DNA of 64,000 nucleotides from contig CAJNDS010001247.1 in NCBI GenBank assembly GCA_905221605.1, forward strand, positions 310,001 through 374,000. The letters are read 5' to 3'. Both the position numbers and the translations under genes were made by a program. Below are positions 21,834-34,100 of this stretch, one piece after another. Origin of the DNA: Symbiodinium natans. Lineage: Eukaryota; Sar; Dinophyceae; Suessiales; Symbiodiniaceae. The first letter of the stretch is position 1, and each line of letters opens with the position of its first letter. The notes under the pieces were generated by a model. The model was not told the DNA's origin and made no database searches. It saw only the letters and a program-made list of their open reading frames with translations.

Positions 21834-24800
21834 CTCACTCACTCGCTCACTCACTCTCTCTCTCGCTCTCTCTTCTCACTGTCTCTATCTACCTGGCTCC
21901 CTCCCCCCCCTGTGCCTCTCACGTTCATACATGTGCGTCGGTGTCTGGCGGTGCATGAGCACGTTCATGTAGGTATGCATATACATATGCACATATATAT
22001 ATATATATATATAGATACATCTCTGCATGAATGTATATCAGCTCAGCATCTCCTGCAAATTCATGCGCACAAGATAAGGCAATCAAGAATCACCCGGTTT
22101 CTTTTCCGACCTTACCTCACCAGGATCCCGCCCTGATCTGTGTCCTGCAGCAAGTGTGTGAGCTTCGAGTTGCGATAGGGCACGTGGCCCACGCCTTTCT
22201 CCTGCAGCCAAGTGGATTTCAAAACCCTAAACCCTGAACCCTGAACCCTACACCCCACGTCTCCCAGGGGTTAGGGTGCAAAGAGACTCGAACATGTATG
22301 TAAGGCTGACAGACGCTGCTGGTTGGGGATCATCTGGAGGTTTACGAAAATAAGGCCCTAAACCCTCCCTGAACCCTATAATAGACCCCAAAATAGCAGG
22401 ATTCCCTTCTAACAAGGACACCTAAGAAGGTACAAAGCAACAACAGATAATGCTGGCTGGGGATCATCTGGGGTTTTACGAAGGTAAGGGACCCTTATGG
22501 CAGACACCCAAATAGTAGGATTCCTTCGGATAAGTGGACCCCAAAAAGATACCCTGAATTTCGGAAACCCCCAAAGTATCTCACGAGTTGCCCTGCGGTG
22601 CAATATAAATTCATGTTCAGGGTTTAGGGTTTAGGTATATAGGGTTTAGGGTTTAAAAGTTAGGTTTGGGTTTCAAATCTCAAGCCTGACGTCTGCAAGC
22701 CCCGTTTCACCTGAGTGTCCTGAATATCCTAATATCACCCTTTGCAGCCTTTCTCCAACGGAGTCTGGGCGTCACGGCTGACGTGAGGACGACGGCGTCA
22801 GCACAGTGTTGGTTCATGCTCATTTTGTGAACTCCATGCCGTTGAGGGTCTGGCATACTGCTGGGACCTTTTCGGGGGCTAGTATAGTATGATGACATGA
22901 CAATCATAAGGGAGTACTACTAAAAATCTTATGTACCCACTTATATAGTATAATGATAGAAGAAATAAGAATCATAAGGGAGTACTATTGGCAATTATAC
23001 CGACCCCTATATTAATACCCCACATGGTTGAGGCCATCAGAACCATCAGAAGCAATGGCAACTCTGGGAGCGCAGGACGCTTTAAGTAAGGGGGTTTTAG
23101 GGCTTAGGGTTTAGGGTTCTTAAGGGAGGGGGGGGTTCATGGGGGGGGGGGGGGGGGGGGGGGGGGTAGGTACCTAGGAAGCTTAGGGAGCCTGTAGGAG
23201 TAGTAGGGAGTTTTAGAGAACCTTGGGTTACATACCCCCCTTGAAACCCCCCATCCCTTAAGAACCCTATAACTTAAGGCTTAGGCAGCAGCTGCTTACC
23301 CTAAACCCTAAACCCTAAACCCTGAACCCCCTGAACAGAGAACGCTGAAGCTCGTAGCCGTGCAAATGCCAGCCGTGGGGCTTGGGGCCTAGGGGTTTAT
23401 AAGAAACTAGAAAACATGCTTTAAGGTTTCGAGATTTTGGTTTAGGGTTTAGGGTTTAGAGTTTAGGGTTTAGAGTTTAGGGTTTAGGGTTTATCCTACC
23501 AAAAACCCAAACCTATAAAGCAAAGCAACTAAACATCCAAAACATCCTAAATCTTAAACCCTAAACCCTAAAACCCCCTCAAACCTCGTTGGGGCCTTCG
23601 CTACGATCACGTCGGCCAGCGCGGAGAGGGAGCGATTGATGTGTTGGGCCTGGTTTTAGGGGTTACAAAAGGCTTAGGGTTTAGGATTTAGGGTGTAGGC
23701 TTTAGAATTTAGGGTGTAGGGTTTAGCCCTAAACCCTAAACCCTAAACCCTTAGGGTTTGGGGCTTAAGGTTTGGGGTTTAGGGTTTTGGTGATTATGGT
23801 TTAGGCCGCACTCTTTGGGTTCGGATTTGAGGGCCATTTAGGGGTCTCGGGTTTGGGGTGTAGAGTTCTTGCCAGTAAGGGGCTTAGGGCATTTGGGGGG
23901 TTGTACGGTTTTTTTTGGGCAAGAGTGCGTAGGGTTGAAGTGCTTCCCATACCTATACCCCAAACCCACGCCCTAGGAGGCCCCAACCCCATTCCTTCCT
24001 TGAACCCGAAGGATTCAGGGTTTAGGGTTAATCTTAAGCATGTGAACGTAGAACTGAGAACCCCTCATGACCTTGGTTTCGGTTAGGGTTTAGGGTTTAG
24101 GGTCTAGGGTCTAGGGTTTAGGCTTAGGTTTTGGGGTTTGGCGTTTTGGGTTCCCTAAACCCTAAACCCTAAACCCTAAACCCTAAACCCTAAACCCTAA
24201 ACCCTAAACCCTAAACCTTACACCCTAGCTTCCCAACCCCGAACTCTGATACGGATTTTGGGCTCACAGGGCTCCTAGGGTTAGTGTTTTTTTTTCTGCT
24301 TGTGCAGTATGTTTCTATAGGGTTTCTATAGGGTTTCTATAGGGTTTGTTTTTGAGCCTTTATAGGCTGTTAACACATAGGGATTCTACATTTCTATAGG
24401 GTTGGGAAAAATTGTTAGTGTGTTTCGGGTTGATGAGAAGATAAGGTACGATGCACCTTGTCCACGGCCAGAGGGCTTCAACGGCACAGAGGGTTCGTAA
24501 CCCTAAACCCTAAACCCTAAAGCCTAAACCCTAAACCCTAAGGGGCCTTTGGGCGTGTGGGTGGGTGGGGCTGAGCCCTGTACTGTGTGTGTGTGTGTGT
24601 GTGTGTGATTTGTTGGGTTTAGGGTTTAGGGTTTAGGGTTTAGGGTTTAGGGTTTAGGGTTTAGGGTTTAGGGTTTAGGGTTTAGGGTTTAGGGTTTAGG
24701 GTTTAGGGACATGCAGATATGACATAATATGACTGTCAAAGAGAGCTCAAGTCCATGCTGTAGCATGGCAACGCATGCTGTCTGCAGTCGCCGATGAAGC

Positions 24801-27800
24801 GACTCCTCCGAAGCCAAGACGCAGGCGTGCACTCAGAGAGAAGACCCTCACCAGCAGCCTGCAAACTCTCGGTGCAGCTGTGCAGCTGCCTCCATGACTT
24901 AGAGTTTAGGGTTTAGGGTTTGAGAGTTTAGGGTTTAGGGTTTAGAGTTTAGGGCTGAGGTTTTGCTCGTGCTTTACATCTCTGCATCGCTACGCACCCG
25001 TCGAGGAGGGGCTTTGCCGACATCGTCCTGACAATCTGAAATTGGAACCGGGAAGGCATACAATGTCGGAGTCGGAGACGATGCTGCCTTAACCCTAAAC
25101 CCTAAACTCTGAACCCGGAACCCAGATGTAGAGCAAATAACTGAACCGGCTCCGCCTTAAGCGAGTTCCCTGAATGTCTGCAGCTCGCGAGGCAGACTCA
25201 TCCATTTGATACCGGCAAATCGCATTTTGCACATCTAGGCTGGCCCTGAAACACCCTGGAAAAGCTTCCCGAAGATGCTAATCTAAACCCAAGCTTTAGA
25301 CCCCAAGACCCTGCCTAGTAGTCGAAACCCCTGGAAGGAAAAAAAGGTCCCAAACCGGCCTAACAGTCAGCATCCCGCAAGCCTAGGCCCTAAGCCCTAA
25401 GCCCTAAACCCTAAACCCTCAACCCTAAACCCTAAACCCTAAACCCTAAAACCTAAACCCGAAACCCTAAAAACCCAAATCAAGGGGGCCTCTCCTTCGC
25501 AAGGGCTGACGGCCATGGACCCCTGAACCCCTTAGCACCACTTGCGCGCAGAACTTATCGCCCTGACACCAGCGAAACACCCCAAACCCTAAACCCTAAA
25601 CCCTAAACCCTGAACATTCAAACATTCAGAGCCAAGGCAGCTGCTTCTCTCAAGCGGTCGCCGGTGGCCTAGCAGTGACTGCAAGCGGCATGCGGGTAAT
25701 CGGGCTGAGTGTGGCTTAGGGGTTAGGGTTTAGGGTTTAGGGGTCTTAGGGTTTAGGGGCTTTAGGGTTTATGGGTTTTCGGGGTTTAGGGTTTAGGGGC
25801 TTTAGGGTTTAGGATTTTTAGGTTTGGGGTTGAGGGGCTTAGGGTTCTGGGGTTTGGGGGTTTTGGGTTGGGTTTAGGGGTTTTGGGGTTCGGGCTTTGG
25901 GGTCCTCTGTGTCGGGGTTCGGGGCTTCAAGGCGTACCTTTTCATCGCAAAGACCCGCAAGCCTCAAAGTTTAAGCTTCCTCGGGTCTAGTTTAGGGTTT
26001 AGGGTTTGGGGTTTAGGGTTTCGGGTTTGGGCTTTAAGGTTCAGGACTGACTTTTTTAGGGTTTAGGCTGTGTAGGGCTTACCGAGATCAAGCTAATCTA
26101 AAGAACTCTCTGAAAAGGAGCTAGAAACCCTGCACCCTAATAATGTAGGGTTCTAAGGGAGGGGGGTTCGTACCCAGGGAACCTTTAGGGAAGCTTAGGG
26201 AGCCGTCGGGGGTAGCGGGGAGTCTAGAAACCCTGCACTTGGGATGTCCCACCCTTGTACTAATAGTCTTCAATAGGGATATTGATTGTGTACGAAGCGA
26301 GGGCATGTAACACTTTTGTAAAGAAATGAGTTGACGAGCAAATTCACGAAATTTGTTGAATGAGTGAACGAAGTTGCCCGCCTGTGAAGATGACACACTA
26401 CTAATAGTTTTACTGCCTGAACAGAGTGAGTGCACAAGCCTTGTTATCATTAATAACCGGGGTCGCAAATATCATTTTCATTCTCAGCCCGGGATAGAAG
26501 ATAAGGATACCAAAAGACCAACGAAGTGAATGCATGCACGATCTTTTCTGGTAAGTGCGTGAAGTGAGTGAACAGAAATGAATAATGAATTCACGGCCCT
26601 GTTATTCTTATCTTTGTGGGCCGTTATAATAATGCTAACAGAACTCCATCTAATTGAAACACGCATGAACGAAGTGAATACATGTGTGCCCTTTTTTGTA
26701 TTCTTATTGGGTGCGTTAATGATAATACATTCGTACGTTTCACTACGCTCATTAAGCGAATGCATGCACTCACTGCATCATTTACGATTCGTTTATTCAC
26801 TCAATTCACTCAACAATAACAAGAACGAAGAGAACGCAACAACTTCATGTATAAGGGCGTCTTTTGCCCGCATGAAAGTAAGTTAAGGCGTGAACGCAGT
26901 AAGAACCAAGATTGACCGTGTATTCGCGAATCTTAAACCGCCAGTCAAGGTACTTCCAACATTCCCCTTTCCTCAAATTCTTCATCTATAATATAATCTC
27001 ACCGCCAGGCAAAGGAACACTTCGTTCATGCTATTCGTGCGTTTCATGCGTCATGAAGTCCTTATTAACTTTAAACACACTTCTTGTAAACGTACACTCA
27101 CCTCATTATTACCTTCATCAGCTAGCGCACTTTCCTCAGTATCATCACGGCTTTTCCTGCACTCACTTCTATGAATAAAGGAGCGAGGGAAGTGAGTGTG
27201 TGAACGCGTGATCGAGTGATAGTGAACACATGAACGCAGTGAAGTGAATGGGCAAGGTGATCATGAACAGGTAACCCTTTCAAAACGGTGGTTATAGGGG
27301 ACCATGCAACCTCCCTGAGAATTTCCCCCTTCCTCCCCTGCCCTAAACCCCAAACCCCAAACCCCAAACCCTAAACCCTAAACCCCAAACCCTAAACCCT
27401 GAACCCTAAACTCCCTTGCCTCGCTGCTCTTGATGCGCTCGCTTCCGGCCAGGTCCACGAGGCTCAAGCGCCCCAAACGACGCTGGGCGCCTGTGCACGA
27501 TTCCCGCTTTTGGAGTTTAGGGTTTCGGGTTTAGGGTTTAGGGTTTAGGGTATTCATATAAATATATATATATATATATTTGTATTCATATATATATATA
27601 TACATATGCATATGAACATGACATCTACAAGGCACCTAGCACGTCCTCTTCCTGGCGGTGTTCAAGTGCTGGAGTGCTTGGGCCCTTAAACCCTAAACCC
27701 TACATCCTCAGCCCTAAACCTTAAACCCTAAATCCTAAACCCTAAACCCTAAACCCTAAACCTAAACCCTCGCGCCGAAGAATGGCGACAACGAGTGGCC

Positions 27801-30800
27801 TGACGTGGCATCGGAGGTCAGGAGATAGAGCATCATGACCTCGTGCTGGCAGCCCCTAGACCCTAAATCCTAATAATCCTAAACCCTGAACCCTGAACCC
27901 TGAACCCTGAATCCTGAACCCTGAACCCTGAACCCTGAACCCTGAACCCTGAACCCTAAACCCTAAACCCTAAACCCTGTAAACCTCTCAGTTTGGGTGG
28001 GGGTGGCTTCAGGGCGAAGGTAGGCGACTGCCAGAACCCCCAAATGGTACTCTAAACCCTAAACTCTGAACCCTAATCCATTCAGGGTTTAGGGTTGGGT
28101 TTATTAGTCCGTTCTTCAAATGGGCCCACAAACCCGAGGGTACAACTGAGAGGGGCAAGGTCTACCCCTGCAGCCACAACACCGACAAACCCGGAAGCCC
28201 CACGTAGAGGATGAGAACACGTTGCTTAGGGCTTTAGGGTTTAAAGGGTTAAAGGGTTAAAGGGTCAAAGGGTGAAAAGGGTTAAAAGGGTTAAAAAGGG
28301 TTAAAAAGGGTTAAAAGGGTTGAAAGGGTTAAAGGGTTTAGGGTTTAAAGGCTTTAGGGGTTAGAGGGTTCAGGATTTATTTAGGTTTAAGGTTAAGGCT
28401 TCGTGGTCCGGGTTTACTTGTGTTCATGCGCCTGCCTGCTTTAAGGGGTATACCCTTGGCCACAAGCCCACAACCCCAAACCCTGTGATGCTGCACTGCC
28501 TGTCAATTTTCCTCAAGAAGCTAAAGAGTATCTGTTGAGAACTTTAACCGCAAACAGTCGAAGTATTGAATGTTCCTTACTCGCTACTACCTCTAAGGGT
28601 ACGTAGTTACATGGTCTCTTAATATGGGCTCTTGAAAGAAGACCCCTTATGTAAAACTTATATACCCCATACAACCCAAGGGCCCTTACATCAGAACCCT
28701 TTAGAGGAGGTAAGGGACCATATTGAGGGCCCATGCCTTAGACCACGAGACACAAGAGTTGCCTAGCAATTAGCCGGGCAACCTTTTTGGCTTAAAGAGG
28801 CTTATAAGTTCAACCTCAGCTCCCCGAAAAAAAAAAAAACGGGATAAAGGCCTACGCTGGGTCCTGAGAACCCTACATCCCACACCCTAAACCCTAATCC
28901 CTCAAACGCTACATTCCGCTGGGCCCGCAGCGAGATGGGAACGCGAGGAACAGCCGTGAACCTCGGCGCCGCGAAACCCCGCACTGCTTCCCTAAACCCT
29001 AAACCCTAAACCCGAAACCCTAAACCCCAAACCCTAAACCCTACGCTACTTCCCTAAACTAGGATGGCCCTTACTTAAAGCTCTCTTCTGAAAGATACTC
29101 CTAAATATAGTCCTCTTAGGCCCAATAAGGGATAAATTGAATGTCCCAAGGGCCTACCGAGTACGCCTTCTAAACCCCAGACGCTCTAAACCCTCTAAAC
29201 CCGCTAAACCCTCTAAACCCTCTAAAACCCCTAAACCCACTAAACCCCCTAAACCCCCTAAACCCCCTAAACCCCCTAAACCCCCTAAACCCCCTAAACC
29301 CCCTAAACCCTAAACCCCAAACCCTCAACCCTAAACCCTAAGCCCTAAACCCCACACATCGGCTTGCGCCATCGAGGTCCAGCCTTCGGCCCTGCCCACC
29401 GCGTAGCGACAACGCTCTACAGAGCCTAAACCTCGAAGAGCCCAGTATATCCCTGTCTAGGGACCCTAAACCCTAAACCCTCGACCCTAAAACCGAAACC
29501 CTAAACCCTGAACCCTAAACCCTAAACCCTAAACCCCAAACCATGCGAATGTGGAGTCCGGGCCCCCTGACCGCCGTGGAGCATGTGGCTCGATGGGCTT
29601 GTCCCGACCGCAGGGCAGCCTGCCACAGGGTCTCCAGGAGTAACCCTAAACCCTAAACCCTAACCCCAAACCCCAAACCCTAAACCCCAAACCCTAAACC
29701 CTAAAGCCTAAACCCTAAACCCTAAACCGTAAACCCTAAACCCTAACCCCAAAACCGAGAAGACTAGGAGATGGGTTGGGAGGTAGTTGCGTGGTCCCTT
29801 CAAATGGGTCCTTAACTGGGGAAAACTTTTACCCCTGATATACTCTGCCAACCAGGATTAGAGGATATATGGGGGGTCTAACCCTAAACCCTAAACCTGA
29901 AACCCTTCTGAGGCTGTAGGGTATGAGGCCAAACAGGGCCAAACACCCTCGCAATTCCGAACCCCAGAGCATGAGACACTAAGCTGCACATGTACCCATA
30001 GAGTAGACAGTTTAGGGTTTAGGGTTAGGGTTTAGGGTTTAGGGTTTGGGGGTTGGGGGTTGACCTGCGAATACCTGAAGGAGCTACAGCGGTGACTTTC
30101 ATGAAATGAAGTCCTTCGGGAGTGCATCTTCAGCACTCACTTGAAACCCAGCTCTCCGCTTCATCAAGAAGTGTTCACAGAGAGCTCGAGTACCCTACAT
30201 ATAGGGGATCCGAAGAATGGGCCCTGAATTTGCGCCCCTTGTTGTATAACCCTTATGTACATATATAATAAGGGCCCTACTTCGGATCCCTATAAGGCGA
30301 AGGGACCACTAAGGGCCTGTGGTTCCTTAGAACGCATGTGGCGTGAGGGCTAGGGTTTAGGGTTTCGAGGGTTTTAGGGCCCAAGAACGTCTGGGATACT
30401 GATTTTGAGAACCTAATACCCTAAACCCTAAACCCTACACCCCAAACCCTACGCCCGCAAATGCAATGCGCTTGGGAATGGAGGAGAGACAGGCATTGCC
30501 ACACACCCGCACTCTTTTGGATGCTCAGAAACGAACTTGGACAACGAACTTGGACTCTATTGCAGCCCTAAACCCTAAACCCTAAACCCTAAACCCTAAA
30601 CCCTAAACCCTAAACCTTAAACCCTAAACCTTAAACCCTAAACCTTAAACCCTACCCGAGACCTTTAGCGCAACAAGCCAAGCTCTTTAGGCTGGGAGGC
30701 GCCTAGGTCTTCTGGGGATAAGGCATTTAGGGTTTAGAGTTTAGGGTTTAGGGTTTAGGGTTTAGGGTTTAGAGTTTAGGGTTTAGGGTTTGGGGGTTTG

Positions 30801-31088
30801 GGGTTTATGGGGGTTTTCTGGCGGAGGGTTTTGGGGGGGTTTAGGGGGTTAAGGGGGTGTAGGGAGTTCAGGGAGTGTGGGGTTTAGGGAGTTTAGGGAG
30901 CTTAAGGAGTTTAGGGAGTTTAGGTAGTTTAGGGAGTTTAGGGAGTTTACGGTTTACGGCTTAGGGTTTAGGTAACTATATACGTCTGAGCGCGAGGTTG
31001 ACCAGCTGGGAGCTGCGAGCCTGCAAGCTTTTGAGCATGCCGCCGCTGTCGCGCGATATGTGCCGCTGTGCTGCCCCCTGGGACCAGT

Positions 31089-31120
<32 letters not shown>

Positions 31121-34100
31121 CCGGGGCCCGAATCCCTACCCTAAACTTTGGGTTTAGGGTTTAGGGTTTAGGGTTTAGGGTTTAGGGTTTAGGGTTTAGG
31201 GTTTAGGGTTTAGGGTTTAGGGTTTAGGGTTTAGGGTTAGGGTTTAGGGTTTAGGGTTTAGGGTTTAGGGTTTGCGGTTTAAGGTTTTTGGACCTCAGCC
31301 CTAGAAACCAACAACCCCCACCTACGGGGGTTTAGTTTTTGGTTCAGGGTTTTATCATACAAAACGTACTTGGAACCTTTGCACCTTAGCAAAACCCCAC
31401 GACCTGAATCCTGAACCCAAAGCTGAACCCAATATCCAAAACCGAAAACCCTACCCTAAAGCCTAAAGCCTAAAGCCTAAAGCCTAAAGCCTAAAGCCTA
31501 AAGCCTAAAGCCTAAACCCTACACCCTACACCTCAAACCCTAAACCCTTAACCCTTACACCCTACATGTAGGGTTTAGGGTTTAGGGTTTAGGGTTTAGG
31601 GTTTAGGGTTTAGGGTTTAGGGTTTAGGGTTTAGGGTGCTAAATCCCCAAGCATCCCAGAGCTCCTAAACCCGAAGCCCCAAACACGTTTAATTGAAACC
31701 CTGAATTACCCAGGAAACCGTAGAAAAAACCCCAAAACCCGAAACCCCAAGCCCTAAACCCTAAACCCACAACCCTAAACCCTAAACTCCTAAACCCTGG
31801 AGTTTGGAGGCGTCTGGCAGACCTGCCTGCAGCGTGGCACTGCTGGTGGGCGTGGGCATCTTCAGCCTTGCGGGGGTAAAGCCCAAGGGGTTCCATGTAC
31901 CGGTAAGGGTTTAGGGAGTTTAGGGTTTAGGGTTTAGGGAGTTTAGGGTTAAGGGTTTAGGGAGTTTGGGGTTTAGGAAGTTTAGGGTTTAGGGTTTAAG
32001 AAATATACGTGGGCCTTAAAAAGGCTCCCATAACATCGTAGCTTTAGGGCCCAAGTATATACCGTAGAGGTACATGGACCGTTAGGGAAGCTGGGCGTTG
32101 AGGTTGTGGAGGTCAGGGTATAGGATTTAGGGTTTTAGGGTTGAGGGTTTAGGGGTCTGGTGTGTGGGGTTTGTAGGGTCCAGGTTTTGGGGTTTAGGGT
32201 TCAGGTTTTGGGCTCGAGGGGTGTAGGGTTTGGCGTTGTTGGTTCTAGGGTTTTGGGTTCTAGGGTTTTGGGTTTTAGGGTTTGGGTTTAGGGTTTGGGC
32301 TGAAGTTTCGGGTTTAGGGCTTGGGGTTAGAGTTTAGGGTTTGGGGTTGGAGTTCCGGGTTTCGGTTTAGGGTTCGGGGTTAGAGTTTCGGGTTTGTGGT
32401 TTAGAGCGTGCTTGAGGGTTAGGGTTTTGGGCTTAAACCACCAAGTAAGTCTGAGGGCCTCCGGTAGGACCGCATGGGCTAGGAAGCATTAGGTCTACAC
32501 CCCTAGAAAGGCTCCTTGAAAGAGAAACAAATCTTGTGTGCTGTGGGTTTGGTGTCTTGCAGAACGTCGTGGACCAGGCATGATGCAGCAACCTTTCCCA
32601 TACGGACGCCGCCGGAGAAGGCCCTTGCCAGTCCAATTGTGCCGGTACCGCATGTGGCCTCAGGACCTTCATCGTGAGGTTGGGAAGCGGCTGGACAAGA
32701 TTTCGGGTTTAGGGTTCAGGGGTTGGGATTTAGGGTGTGGGGTATAGGGTGGGAGAGGGAAATGTCAGGACTGGGATGTCATTCAGGAACTTAAAGCAAG
32801 CTATAAACCCTAAACCCTAAACCCCTCCAAATCCTAAACCCGTGCATACCTCCTGAAGGTTCCCCAACCATGACACCCTGAACCCTAAACCCTGAACCCT
32901 AAGCCCCTAAACCCTAAACCCTAAACGCTAAGACCGCACACCTTGGTGGCTCCGGAGCGTGCTTCACCTCTGGAACCAGCAGGTCCTGCTAAGCAGCTCC
33001 GAGGCTTTAGGCTTTAGGGTTTAGGGTTTAGGGTTTGGGTTTTAGGATTTGGGGTTTAGGGTTTAGGGTTCAGAGTTTCGGGTTCATAAGGAGTTTAGGA
33101 TGCAGACAGGGTCTTTTGTTTACCCGCAAACGTACGATCTAACCATAGCTGGTGAACTCTCTCAGATCAGATGTCGCCCCGCAGGAAACGATCTAGGGAG
33201 GGACATATCTTCAAGGCTCATTTGTGGCATTCGAACTTGCTGTGAGCCCCAGATCAAAACCGCTCCGTAGTGCCACAAAGGCATCATAGTCGGCACCGAA
33301 ACCATCTAAACCCTAAACACTAAACCTTAAATCCCACCCGAAGCCCAAGAACCCTAAACGCTAAGCCCTACACCCTGAAGCCAAAGACCTCACTGAGCTC
33401 TCAAACCAAGAGGACCTACACCAAAACATCGGACTGCAGTACGCCCCTCCCCCCCCTCCCCCCCCAACCCACGAAAGTGCCCCCCCCCCCCCCCCCCCTC
33501 CTATAAAAGTTCCTTAAGGAGCTATATATATATATATATTTATTTATATACGGGGCATGCTAGTTACATAGTTGTGTACTTCCGACGGCCGAGAACTCTA
33601 TACTGTAATCAGTTTAGGGAGTAGGGTTGGGGGCTTTGCGGCTGATTTGGGGTTCTGTCATTCTATGCTTACGCCTCTGGGCCTAAGGTGTGGGTTAGAG
33701 TCTATAAGGTTTAAAGGGTGACGGGGTTCAGGTTTAGGGTTTAGGGTTCAGGGTTTAGGGTCAGGGTTTAGGGTTTAGGGTTTAGGGTTTAGGGTTTAGG
33801 GTTTAGGGTTTAGGGTTTAGGGTTTAGGGATTAGGGTTTAGGGTTTAGGGTTTAGGGTTTAGGGTTTAGGGTTTAGGGTTTAGGAGTTGCCAGTCTGGGT
33901 TTGAAAGGTATACAGTAGGGTGCTCATGGGTCGGGCTCAGAGATTCTGGCTTCAGGAGGCGGGCATTTCGAGCCGCCCGAAACCGAAATCCCAAATCCTA
34001 ACCCTGAACCCTAAACCCTAAACCCTCAACCCACCAAACCCTACCCGGGACTCTATTTACCTACAGTTTAGTAGTAACTACCCTGAATTCGTAGGTACAA

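Noticed and set aside
26484-27178. Overlapping frames of 81-115 codons on both strands
   Set aside because: They lie in the AT-rich degenerate repeat block; composition and overlap suggest chance.
9079-28868. Resemblance of the family F segment GTGCCCTTTTTGGTTCAAAG to the dinoflagellate spliced leader
   Set aside because: The match needs gaps, varies between copies, and the element is not placed at gene starts; probably coincidence.
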